A stretch of DNA of 8,272 nucleotides from JAMBLL01 sp964460075 (GTDB lineage: Bacteria; Actinomycetota; Acidimicrobiia; Spongiisociales; UBA5794): NCBI GenBank assembly GCA_964460075.1, contig CAYWPC010000046.1, forward strand, positions 1 through 8,272, read 5' to 3'. Under the pieces are notes generated by a model, which made no database searches, was not told the origin of the DNA, and saw only the letters and a list, made by a program, of their open reading frames with translations. This document shows, piece by piece, positions 1 through 5,102 of the stretch. The translations under genes were made by a program, and so were the position numbers. Position 1 is the first letter of the stretch. Each line of letters opens with the position of its first letter.

Positions 1-260
1 TTCACGATGTCTGTGAATCCGACCCCTCGCTCGACTGCCTCATCGTCTTCCCAGCCGTCCACGCGCTCGGGGAGGAGGCCGATCTGCCGTAAGCGGTCGT
101 ACAACCGTTGACCCAGACGACCTTGGTAGTAGTGGCCAGCCGCGACACTAACGGGAGCAGGGTTGATTCCAACGCACACGATCCTTGGTTTGATCGGGAC
201 GAGATCAGCGAGGGTTTCCACGGGTGACCCCATCCAGTCCTCAACAACGCGATGAGTCAT
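1..260 (-). CDS. mug: Mismatch-specific (G:U/T) DNA glycosylase, MUG/TDG family, C-terminus outside window
   Basis: The reading frame starts at the ATG at 260-258 and stays open to the left edge (86 codons visible). Seen directly: an N-terminal lead-in, then IVCVGINPAPVSVAAGHYYQG at about residues 27-47, and a later GVGFTDIV segment. GINP followed by a GHYY/GHHF-type motif is the signature of MUG/TDG-type uracil-DNA glycosylases. In this family the Asn of GINP (here Asn33) activates the hydrolytic water and the GFT.IV segment lies in the conserved core. Such enzymes remove uracil, or thymine opposite guanine, from double-stranded DNA during base excision repair. The catalytic intercalation loop lies outside the window. 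No strong Shine-Dalgarno precedes the ATG; it was chosen as the first Met ahead of the conserved core. It reads away from the repeat island, so it is probably the flanking chromosomal gene. The family is clear, the exact substrate is not. Confidence 0.78.
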   Translation of the reverse strand, partial: MTHRVVEDWMGSPVETLADLVPIKPRIVCVGINPAPVSVAAGHYYQGRLGQRLYDRLRQIGLLPERVDGWEDDEAVERGVGFTDIV

Positions 261-503
261 GGCGCCACCGACAGGGCCAGGTAGCGGAACACCGTTGTTC
301 TGAGGACTCCTTCCATGTCGATCATGCGAGCCACGCTAGTTGCCCGGCTCATCCCGACCGGAGACTTCTAACGGATCTTCTAACGGATGGGGCGGCATGA
401 GGGGTTATCCACAGGTATCAGCCATCATGCGAGTTCCGCGAAACCCCAGGTAGTGAGGACTATTGAGCAACAACGAAAACTGGTGAAAGGCCCCGGCAAG
501 CAA
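261..503. other. Intergenic region left of the tRNA-fMet fragment
   Basis: No convincing gene. It holds a perfect 12-bp tandem duplication of CTTCTAACGGAT (365-376, 377-388) and one sequence matching the E. coli DnaA-box consensus, TTATCCACA (405-413). It contains no 5' half of tRNA-fMet that could complete the 3' half starting at 504. A short plus-strand frame here (387-608) runs straight through the tRNA fragment and its hairpin and is not a gene. Confidence 0.6.
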
Positions 504-548
504 CTCATAACCCGAAGGTCGCGGGTTCAAATCCCGCCCCCGCTACGA
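504..548 (+). repeat. tRNA-fMet (CAU) 3' half, att-like fragment (unit 1)
   Basis: From the anticodon loop onward the sequence is that of an initiator tRNA: CTCATAACCCGAAGGTCG at 504-521, with anticodon CAT at 506-508. Next come a perfect T arm (GCGGG 521-525, TTCAAAT loop 526-532, CCCGC 533-537), acceptor 3' strand CCCCGCT (538-544), discriminator A545, and CGA where CCA would be encoded. Upstream of 504 there is no D arm, no acceptor 5' strand, and no partner for the 3' anticodon stem. It is therefore half a tRNA, not a functional gene. A block running from the anticodon loop to the tRNA 3' end is the usual identity segment left by tyrosine-recombinase elements that integrate into tRNA genes. 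The intact tRNA-fMet should lie outside this window. Confidence 0.85.
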
Positions 549-549
549 A

Positions 550-587
550 GAAAACCGTTGGCAGTCCTACATCTGCTGGCGGTTTTC
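550..587 (+). terminator. Hairpin with CCTACAT loop directly after tRNA-fMet fragment (copy A)
   Basis: A 15-bp stem (550-564 with 573-587), including three G-U wobbles, encloses the 8-nt loop TCCTACAT. An A-tract at the base pairs with TTTTC on the 3' side. It starts 5 nt after the tRNA discriminator base, where the tRNA's own Rho-independent terminator would lie. The U-tract is short (TTTT then CTCGCG), so it may be a weak terminator. Five hairpins in the window share the loop but differ in the stem. Confidence 0.75.
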
Positions 588-599
588 TCGCGTCCCCAG

Positions 600-621
600 G
601 GGATCTGAACTCGCGACCTTC
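600..621 (-). repeat. Inverted copy of tRNA-fMet variable loop/T-arm sequence
   Basis: The 22 bases here are the reverse complement of 514-535 (variable loop through T arm of unit 1) with only two mismatches. Sense and antisense tRNA fragments thus flank the hairpin at 550-587 as a long inverted repeat. The last 8 bases (CGACCTTC, 614-621) also form a perfect stem with GAAGGTCG at 625-632 around a 3-nt loop, TCC. The same arrangement recurs at 5154-5175 and 5179-5186. Confidence 0.8.
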
Positions 622-624
622 TCC

Positions 625-758
625 GAAGGTCGAAGTCTGGAGTCGATCGCTTCGCTCCCGTGTTCTTCTGCCTGTTGGCTAGACCCTGGCCCGGGTAGAC
701 GGTCAGTTCACTCGCTGAGGGTTCGGTGCCTTAGGTTCAAATCTCGCCCCCGCTACGA
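625..758 (+). repeat. tRNA-fMet-derived unit with 101-bp insert (unit 2)
   Basis: GAAGGTCG (625-632, tRNA variable-loop region) is followed by a 101-bp segment (633-733), then by the T-loop-to-3'-end portion of tRNA-fMet (734-756; T-stem 3' side CTCGC instead of CCCGC). The 5' T-stem strand is lost, so no tRNA can fold. Within the insert, ACCC-TGGCCC-GGGT makes a short hairpin, with matching but different pairs in unit 3 (ACAC/GTGT). The unit ends at a hairpin that has been split by the insertion sequence. Confidence 0.8.
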
Positions 759-760
759 AA

Positions 761-775
761 GAAACCCTTGAGAAT
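761..775 (+). terminator. Left arm of hairpin B, split by the insertion sequence
   Basis: The left arm (761-774) pairs with 2380-2393 over 14 bp with one G-U. Restoring the site by joining 775 to 2373 gives the 8-nt loop TCCTACGT, the same loop family as the other hairpins. The insertion sequence landed at the stem/loop boundary and duplicated AGAAT. Confidence 0.8.
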
Positions 776-2367
776 GGGGCTGTCGCATGAATCGGGGGTT
801 CTCGCGTTCTGTGACGGTTTCAGCGATCATGTGCACATGATGAATCTGCGTACTGTTGATCGGGATCAGTTGTTGTTGATGCCGCCGTCGTTGTCTGATT
901 GGTTGCCTACAGATCATCTGGCTTGGTTCATTGTTGATGTGGTCGCCGAGCTGGATCTATCGGGCTTCTATCGGTCACTGCGCAGCGATGGGCGAGGTGG
1001 CGCCGCGTATGACCCGCAGTTGATGTTGGGGATACTTCTGTATTCGTATTGTGTGGGAGAGCGTTCGAGCCGCCGGATCGAGCAGCGTTTGTCTGACGAT
1101 GTCGCGTTCCGGGTGATCGCAGCGAACCAGGCACCGGATCATGCCACGTTGGCTCGGTTCCGTCGTCGCCATCACGACGCCATTGCTGGCGTGTTCTCCC
1201 AGGTGGTGGCGTTGTGTATCACTGAAGGTCTGGTGCAGTCTGGGGTGGTTGCGATCGACGGCACAAAGATCGAAGCTGATGTGTCTGCCGAGTCGTCGGT
1301 GACACGGCGCCAGATCGTCGACGAGATCCTTGAAGAGGCTGAGGCGGTCGATGTTGCTGAGGATCTCGAGTACGGGGCACGCCGTGGCGACGAGCTACCC
1401 GAACGGTGGACGGATCGTCGTGACCGTCGGACCCGGCTGCGTGAGGCGTTGCGTCAACTCGACGCTGACGGGCCATCTGATGCCGAGTCGTATCACGCAG
1501 ATCGCACAGCAAGAGAGACAGAGTTAGGTCACAAACTCGGTGGCCGTCGAGCAGACCCGGCAACGACGAGACACGCAAGTGTGGCCCGGACCCGCAGAAT
1601 CAACGTCACGGACCCCGATAGCCGCACCCTCAAAAGCCGTCACCGGTTCATCTGGGGATACAACGCACAAGCTGCCGTCACCCAAGACCAGATTGTTGTC
1701 GCTGCTGAGGTCACGACCGCTGCTAGGGACTCAGTCGTTTTCGAAACCATGGTTGTTGCTACCGAAGAGAACCTTGTCGGTACCGGCGCCGATCGGGTGG
1801 AGACGTTCGTTGCCGATACCGGCTATTGGAGCGTCCCCAACGCCACACTCGATATCGATGCTGAGGTGTTGATCACTCCAATGCCCATGACTCAGGGCAT
1901 CACCGACCCGAACGACCCGCGCCTCGCTCAACGCAGACAAGTTGTTGAACGCCTCGACCGAGGCGACATCACCGTGCGTGACGCATCCACCGAGATGGGG
2001 GTATCCACCACCACAGCCCGCAAACTCTTGAAGAACCATCGCAACGGTCTCCCCGATTCGATCGAGATCCGACAAGCGATGGTTGAACGTCTCGCCACCG
2101 AACACGGAGCAGCTGTCTACGCGAAACGTAAAACCACCGTCGAGACAGTCTTTGGGAACGTCAAAGCCAACCTCGGGTTCCGGAGATTCTCGACCAGAGG
2201 ACTCGACGCCGCATCAAGTGAGTGGCGACTCGTGTGCACCGTCCACAACCTCCTCAAAATCCACCGGCAACAACTCGCAGCCACCTGAACCCGGAACCAG
2301 GATCAACGCGCCCCCACCACGGAAACGCTGAAAACCCTTGCCCGGAGACCATCTGTGCGACAGCCCC
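776..2367 (+). mobile_element. Complete IS1182-type insertion sequence, 1592 bp
   Basis: Both ends are visible. The left terminus reads GGGGCTGTCGCATGA (776-790) and the right terminus is its inverted partner TGTGCGACAGCCCC (2354-2367). That gives 12 perfect terminal bases and a few more scattered matches inward. The element is flanked by the 5-bp duplication AGAAT (771-775 and 2368-2372), proving insertion into hairpin B. It carries one intact transposase gene (837-2288) and a 79-bp right non-coding end. Intact ends, target duplication and open reading frame indicate a recent, probably still mobile copy. Confidence 0.92.
837..2288 (+). CDS. IS1182-family DDE transposase
   Basis: A 483-residue protein that cuts and joins the ends of the element. 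The N-terminal DUF772-like region (about 5-115) contains the typical RTVDRDQLLLMPPSL start, a conserved YDPQLMLGILLYSY helix, and the FR.IAANQAPDHATLARFRRRH block. The catalytic triad is visible: Asp141 in AIDGTKIEA, Asp327 in VADTGYWS, and Glu436 in the segment beginning TTVETVFGNVKANLGFRRF. A charged, variable linker sits between about 160 and 260. Between the second Asp and the Glu lies a helix-turn-helix-like stretch (about 375-403, DITVRDASTEMGVSTTTARK). I chose ATG 837 (ATG 840 is equally possible). The frame extends to a TTG at 768, but that would start outside the element, through the inverted repeat. There is no clear ribosome binding site, which is usual for transposases. No frameshift is seen. 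Confidence 0.93.
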   Translation: MMNLRTVDRDQLLLMPPSLSDWLPTDHLAWFIVDVVAELDLSGFYRSLRSDGRGGAAYDPQLMLGILLYSYCVGERSSRRIEQRLSDDVAFRVIAANQAPDHATLARFRRRHHDAIAGVFSQVVALCITEGLVQSGVVAIDGTKIEADVSAESSVTRRQIVDEILEEAEAVDVAEDLEYGARRGDELPERWTDRRDRRTRLREALRQLDADGPSDAESYHADRTARETELGHKLGGRRADPATTRHASVARTRRINVTDPDSRTLKSRHRFIWGYNAQAAVTQDQIVVAAEVTTAARDSVVFETMVVATEENLVGTGADRVETFVADTGYWSVPNATLDIDAEVLITPMPMTQGITDPNDPRLAQRRQVVERLDRGDITVRDASTEMGVSTTTARKLLKNHRNGLPDSIEIRQAMVERLATEHGAAVYAKRKTTVETVFGNVKANLGFRRFSTRGLDAASSEWRLVCTVHNLLKIHRQQLAAT

Positions 2368-2372
2368 AGAAT

Positions 2373-2393
2373 CCTACGTTTCTCAGGGGTTTC
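2373..2393 (+). terminator. Right arm and loop of hairpin B, split by the insertion sequence
   Basis: Loop remainder CCTACGT followed by the right arm (2380-2393), complementary to 761-774. It is followed by TTCGCGTCC, matching the TCTCGCGTCC that follows the other hairpins. Confidence 0.8.
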
Positions 2394-2418
2394 TTCGCGT
2401 CCCGGATCGGTCCGGAGT

Positions 2419-2447
2419 GGCCATGTCAAACGATGTCAAACATGGCC
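2419..2447. promoter_or_regulatory. Tandem ATGTCAAAC repeats inside a GGCCATGT/ACATGGCC palindrome (arm-like site 1)
   Basis: Two copies of ATGTCAAAC (2423-2431 and 2433-2441) are spaced exactly 10 bp, one helical turn. They are enclosed by an 8-bp inverted repeat (2419-2426 and 2440-2447). The site begins 26 bp after hairpin B. The preceding GGATC...GTGGCC context recurs at sites 2 (4811-4841) and 3 (5361-5399). By architecture it could be an integrase arm-type or excisionase site, or an operator; no binding protein is encoded nearby. Confidence 0.5.
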
Positions 2448-2599
2448 GAGCGTGACGTTTCGGGGGACTGTCGGTCGCGTCTGGGGCGTGATCCGTTGTG
2501 CATGGCGTTCCGATCGGTTCACGCCATCCGGTGGCAGGACCGCCGTTCCACCGGGTATCGATTGATGCGGCGAACCGGTAGCTGTGGGTGTGGGAAAGC

Positions 2600-2790
2600 G
2601 GTGTCGTGGAAGTGATGTCACGATACTGATCCCGCCTCGTTGATGAAGCGGTGCTCAAGACTGTGGTGATGGCGGCATCACGGGCTTCTGGTAACGGTGT
2701 GGTAGCCGGATGTCGTCGACGTAGCAGATCTCGCTCGGGTCTCGTAGATCGAGAACGTGTAGGTCTCGATAGGGGACGAATGTTGTATAC
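2600..2790 (-). pseudogene. Possible frameshifted remnant of an AbiEi-type antitoxin-domain protein
   Basis: Read leftward from about 2785, one frame gives TTFVPYRDLHVLDLRDPSEI followed by CYVDDI. A shift to the neighbouring frame then continues PATTPLPEARDAAITTVLS. The combined pattern (aromatic-x-x, an L..LDP.EI stretch, VD.I, P.TTP, a later D) parallels the better preserved fragment at 4461-4730, which reads HLDPGEIDHVDGIPTTTPQR. Actinobacterial AbiEi-type proteins carry a similar block (roughly V.VDGIPVTTPARTLLDLA). No start codon, wHTH region or C-terminus is identifiable. The call rests on a short pattern and an assumed frameshift, so it may be coincidence. Confidence 0.28.
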
Positions 2791-2811
2791 GTGATAAGGG
2801 AATGTTATAGT
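2783..2811 (+). promoter_or_regulatory. Promoter of the nucleotidyltransferase operon, positioned for leaderless mRNA
   Basis: -35-like TTGTAT (2783-2788), a 17-bp spacer, and -10 hexamer TATAGT (2806-2811). The start codon ATG is at 2818, only 6 nt past the -10. A typical initiation distance therefore puts the transcript start on or beside the A of the ATG, with no room for a Shine-Dalgarno. Leaderless genes of this layout (TANNNT about 7 nt before ATG) are common in actinobacteria. Confidence 0.7.
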
Positions 2812-2817
2812 CGTGCT

Positions 2818-3408
2818 ATGTCTGAAATTGGAGTGCCTATCAACGATGTGGAGCATCTCCGTGACGCCCTGGGCTTGCTCGGGTCGTTGCTGGAAACCTC
2901 GGACGATGTGGTGGAGATCGCCGTGATCGGAGGATCCGCGCTGCTTCTCAACGGTACGGTGAGCAGGGTCACACGTGACGTCGATGTCGTGGCCTTCGTT
3001 GACGGCGAGGAACTGCGAAGGGACTCACCCGGGAGTGACCTGCTCGAGCGACGTGTGCGAGCGGTTGCCCTCGAGCTCGGACTTGAGCCCGGCTGGTTGA
3101 ACCTTGGCCCTGTGAGCCTGCTGGATGCCGGGCTTCCCGCGGGGTTCCTCGCTCGATGCCGTAGCGAAGCGTTCGGCGGACTTCGTGTGCACATAGCCGA
3201 CCGCTACGACCTCATCCACATGAAGCTGTTCGCCGCGGCCGACCAGGGGCCAAGAAGCAAGCACACGTCCGACCTGCTGGCACTCGAACCATCGGCCGAC
3301 GAACTCGACGATGCTCGACGATGGTGCCTGATACACGATGTGTCGGCGCCATTTGCCGTTGAGGTCGATGCAACGGTCGCCTGGGCGAAACGACATGCCC
3401 ATGAGTAG
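2818..3408 (+). CDS. Nucleotidyltransferase, DUF6036/MenT-like candidate toxin
   Basis: A 196-residue protein with the minimal nucleotidyltransferase active site. IAVIGGSALLLNG has the GGS at residues 38-40, and RVTRDVDVVAF has Asp54 and Asp56 as the expected metal ligands. A later DLIHMKLFAA.....SKHTSDLLAL block (about 140-163) matches the helical segment with a conserved Lys that follows in the AbiEii/DUF6036/MenT-type group. Members of this group act as toxins that add nucleotides to tRNA 3' ends, or as uncharacterised enzymes, and usually sit beside a DNA-binding antitoxin. Here the next gene overlaps it and has a winged helix. No signal peptide; expected cytosolic. I chose ATG 2818 because of the promoter 6 nt upstream; an in-frame GTG at 2791 lies inside that promoter. 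The fold and active site are clear, the toxin role is inferred from partner and family. Confidence 0.75.
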   Translation: MSEIGVPINDVEHLRDALGLLGSLLETSDDVVEIAVIGGSALLLNGTVSRVTRDVDVVAFVDGEELRRDSPGSDLLERRVRAVALELGLEPGWLNLGPVSLLDAGLPAGFLARCRSEAFGGLRVHIADRYDLIHMKLFAAADQGPRSKHTSDLLALEPSADELDDARRWCLIHDVSAPFAVEVDATVAWAKRHAHE

Positions 3409-4210
3409 GCCGTTCCGTGAAGCCGCAGATCGCTTCGCGTGGTCGGCGTGGGGAGAGCTTGGTGTACCCAGTACCGAGCGGCGTGTCTTTGACCTTGCGA
3501 TCGACATGGAAGCGCTCATCCACCTTACGGATGTCGTCGCGGACCAGGACCCCCGTCTCGTTTCACACGCAGCCGCATGGCGGCATGCCTTTCCCGGGCT
3601 CATCTCGAAAGCGAGGATGAAGCGCATCGGGGATGGGGATCCACCTTCGACGTCGGGGAACGACAGGACCCGAGCGATGTCGGGTCCACCGGCGGCGATC
3701 CTCTCGAGTGCACCCGCCGTCCAGTTGCGACTGCGAGCTGTGCTGGGTGTGAGCGCGCGGGCGGAACTCGTCCGACAGTTCGTACTGGACGCACCCGGTA
3801 TGCGACGCTCGTCGTCGGATCTCGCGCAGTTGGCCGGTTACACCAAACGGAACACCGAAAAGGCGCTTCTGTCGCTGGAACAAGGCGGATGGGTCGTGCG
3901 AGTCGAAGGCAGGACGTCGCTGTTGTGGTCGCTGGCTGACCACGGTGCTCTCGCCGACCTCTTCGCCCCTCTCCCGACGAGCAACACGAGTTTCCTCTCC
4001 CTGGCCGAGATCATCGAGGAACTCCTGGTTCTCGACCAGTACACGTCGGACTCGCTTCCCGTCAGGTCTGCTGCGGCACGTGGCGTCCTTGCCGAGGTCC
4101 GGTCGGCAGCGGACTGGGGGAGTGTGGATCTCCCCCGATGCTCACCCGACAGCGATGCCTGGCAGGCAGCGCTGCAATGGATCGACGATCTGCCGGCCTC
4201 AGCGATCTAG
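3401..4210 (+). CDS. Winged-helix DNA-binding protein, candidate antitoxin/partner of the nucleotidyltransferase
   Basis: A 269-residue protein whose ATG at 3401 lies inside the last codons of the preceding gene (8-nt overlap, ATGAGTAG), so translation is probably coupled. An in-frame ATG at 3395 would add two residues. The N-terminal half (about 1-70) is helical and has no recognised domain. Residues 80-100 look like a disordered Pro/Ser/Gly linker. About 108-180 forms a winged helix: FVLDAPGMRRSSSDLAQLAG (a leading helix and start of the HTH), then YTKRNTEKALLSLEQGGWV (recognition helix) and VRVEGRTSLLWSL (wing). The C-terminal 90 residues are helical and acidic. In AbiE and MenAT-type pairs the DNA-binding partner neutralises the nucleotidyltransferase and represses the operon. 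Here the order is enzyme first, opposite to classical AbiEi-AbiEii. I do not recognise the full-length family. Confidence 0.7.
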   Translation: MSRPFREAADRFAWSAWGELGVPSTERRVFDLAIDMEALIHLTDVVADQDPRLVSHAAAWRHAFPGLISKARMKRIGDGDPPSTSGNDRTRAMSGPPAAILSSAPAVQLRLRAVLGVSARAELVRQFVLDAPGMRRSSSDLAQLAGYTKRNTEKALLSLEQGGWVVRVEGRTSLLWSLADHGALADLFAPLPTSNTSFLSLAEIIEELLVLDQYTSDSLPVRSAAARGVLAEVRSAADWGSVDLPRCSPDSDAWQAALQWIDDLPASAI

Positions 4211-4460
4211 CCGATGCCCCAGCCACGGAGGGCTCGAGAGCAGTGAGGGTGTGCTGTTCCAGGTGAACCATTGGCAGTCCTCCATCTGCCGGTGGCCTTC
4301 TCGCGTCCGGCGTTGGGCGCGGCGGGCCATGGCGTACGGTGCCGAACATGGGGACAAGGTCTGGTTCCACGGTGGTGTGGCTCGGATGGCAGCGAGCCCT
4401 GCGATCCGGCGTTGCTCCCGTCCGCTGAGGCGGTGTCGTCGATCTCTGTAATCAGGGCGT
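4211..4460. other. Intergenic region after the operon
   Basis: No supported gene. It contains a diverged hairpin of the CCTACAT family at 4268-4295, 57 bp after the operon stop, which may serve as its terminator. The remainder, to 4460, shows frames in both directions but no motif I can name. Confidence 0.5.
4268..4295 (+). terminator. Diverged copy of the CCTACAT-type hairpin without tRNA fragment
   Basis: CCATTGGCAG (4268-4277) pairs with CTGCCGGTGG (4286-4295) over 10 bp, including two G-U wobbles, around the loop TCCTCCAT. It is followed by CCTTCTCGCGTCCGG, recognisable as the TTTTCTCGCGTCCCC that follows copy A. Compared with copy A, the C-G pair at the third stem position is changed to A-T on both strands, a compensatory change. 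The tRNA-fMet 3' end expected just before it is absent. Confidence 0.65.
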
Positions 4461-4730
4461 TCACACGATCGTGTTGCGTCCGTGAGACCGGTGACGGATC
4501 CGCATCTCGGTGTCGCGGCCGAAGAGTTGCCGGTTTCGTGCCGTGACGATCGCCTGCTCGACCAGGTGGCGCTGGAGGCCGTGGTGGGCCACATCGAGGG
4601 TCGCCCGTTGCGGTGTGGTGGTCGGGATGCCGTCGACGTGGTCGATCTCACCCGGGTCGAGGTGCTGGACCCAGATGCGATAGCGGTACCCGCCTCGCTT
4701 CCGTGGACGGTACGGAGGCGGAACACTCAC
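4461..4730 (-). pseudogene. Truncated AbiEi-type antitoxin-domain protein
   Basis: The minus-strand frame from GTG 4730 to 4461 encodes 89 residues. Positions 10-70 read PRKRGGYRYRIWVQHLDPGE, then IDHVDGIPTTTPQRATLDVA, then HHGLQRHLVEQAIVTARNRQ. The string VDGIPTTTP..ATLD, followed by L...VEQA, is typical of the central domain of actinobacterial AbiEi-type (type IV toxin-antitoxin) and DUF559-linked proteins. In those proteins it follows an N-terminal winged helix, which is missing here. Usual family members are about 200-300 residues, so this is a fragment. Upstream, the same frame stays open without a credible start, and a hairpin (4740-4768) lies directly before the GTG. It runs opposite to the neighbouring nucleotidyltransferase operon. 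The fragment call is more secure than any function. Confidence 0.5.
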
Positions 4731-4739
4731 ATGGATCTG

Positions 4740-4768
4740 CAGAACCGTACTGAAACAGCACGGTTCTG
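4740..4768 (-). other. Strong imperfect palindrome upstream of the AbiEi-like fragment
   Basis: CAGAACCGT (4740-4748) pairs perfectly with ACGGTTCTG (4760-4768). Inside, CTG and CAG extend the stem across one A/C mismatch, leaving a 3-nt AAA loop. No U-tract follows on either strand. On the minus strand it sits 9 nt before the GTG of the AbiEi-like fragment, so it could be an operator or a translational hairpin. Confidence 0.5.
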
Positions 4769-4810
4769 GGTACCGCTGGCGATGGCCGGGACAACGGCAT
4801 TGTCGGCCGG

Positions 4811-4841
4811 ATCATGTGGCCGTGTCAAACCCGCGTCAAAC
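4811..4841. promoter_or_regulatory. Tandem GTCAAAC repeats (arm-like site 2)
   Basis: GTCAAAC occurs at 4824-4830 and 4835-4841, spaced 11 bp, preceded by GGATCATGTGGCC (4809-4821). The same GGATC...GTGGCC lead-in and the same heptamer form site 1 (2419-2447), where spacing is 10 bp. This site lies 118 bp before the tRNA-fMet core at 4960. It is a candidate recombinase arm-type site or operator. Confidence 0.45.
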
Positions 4842-4959
4842 GAACCGAGACGGATCGAGCGACACATACCGGGTGCACACCGGACGACCTGTTCGGAGAC
4901 GGTGTACGGCACAGACCCAGGTCGGACACGCCGGCACCAGGACGGATGGACCTGTGATC
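4842..4959. other. Spacer between arm-like site 2 and tRNA-derived unit 3
   Basis: No gene or clear motif. No tRNA-fMet 5' half precedes the core at 4960, so this tRNA-derived unit, like that at 504, begins abruptly in the anticodon loop. Confidence 0.5.
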
Positions 4960-5102
4960 CTCATAACCCGAAGGTCGAGTCTGGAGTCGGTCGCTTCGCT
5001 CCCGTGACCTTTTGCCCGCTGGCTAGACACTGGATTGTGTAGACGGTCAGCTCACTCGGTGAGTGTTCGGTTCCTTAGGTTCAAATCCCGCCCCCGCTAC
5101 GA
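4960..5102 (+). repeat. tRNA-fMet-derived unit with 100-bp insert (unit 3)
   Basis: CTCATAACCCGAAGGTCG (4960-4977) is identical to 504-521 and starts at the same anticodon-loop base. A 100-bp segment (4978-5077) follows, then the T-loop-to-3'-end portion of tRNA-fMet (5078-5100). The insert aligns along its whole length with those of units 2 and 4, with about a dozen and a half substitutions. Its central hairpin ACAC-TGGATT-GTGT replaces ACCC-TGGCCC-GGGT of the others: paired changes on both sides. A second stem, CTCA/TGAG, becomes TTCA/TGAG (C-G to U-G). Confidence 0.8.

Larger units (their letters stand above)
524..743 (+). repeat. 220-bp direct repeat, copy 1
   Basis: This stretch is identical by eye to 5078-5297 (offset 4554). 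It covers the end of the T arm of unit 1, the first hairpin, an inverted tRNA fragment, the 101-bp structured insert, and the start of the T arm of unit 2. Similarity continues past 743 with two adjacent mismatches (744-745), then diverges inside the next hairpin. Homologous recombination between the copies would delete or circularise the 4554-bp interval with the insertion sequence and the nucleotidyltransferase operon. Confidence 0.92.
2448..2817. other. Intergenic region between arm-like site 1 and the nucleotidyltransferase operon
   Basis: No intact gene. A minus-strand frame across 2383-2856 has biased composition and no recognisable domain over most of its length. The part at about 2600-2790 looks like a decayed AbiEi-type coding remnant, listed separately. 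The right end holds the promoter of the operon. Confidence 0.5.

Noticed and set aside
504..548. A functional tRNA-fMet gene
   Set aside because: The 5' half (acceptor, D arm, 5' anticodon stem) is absent; only the 3' half is present.
387..608. 73-codon plus-strand ORF
   Set aside because: It runs through the tRNA-fMet fragment and its hairpin; these structured elements explain the sequence better.
625..756. A group I intron or tmRNA
   Set aside because: The insert is only about 100 nt, lies outside the anticodon loop and lacks intron core pairings; no tmRNA tag frame or 5' acceptor strand is present.
768..836. Upstream extension of the transposase from TTG 768
   Set aside because: It would begin outside the insertion sequence and cross the inverted repeat; the family-typical start is near 837-843.
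2330..2340. GAAAACCCTTG inside the right end of the insertion sequence, matching the start of hairpin D
   Set aside because: No matching right arm or CCTACAT loop follows; probably chance.
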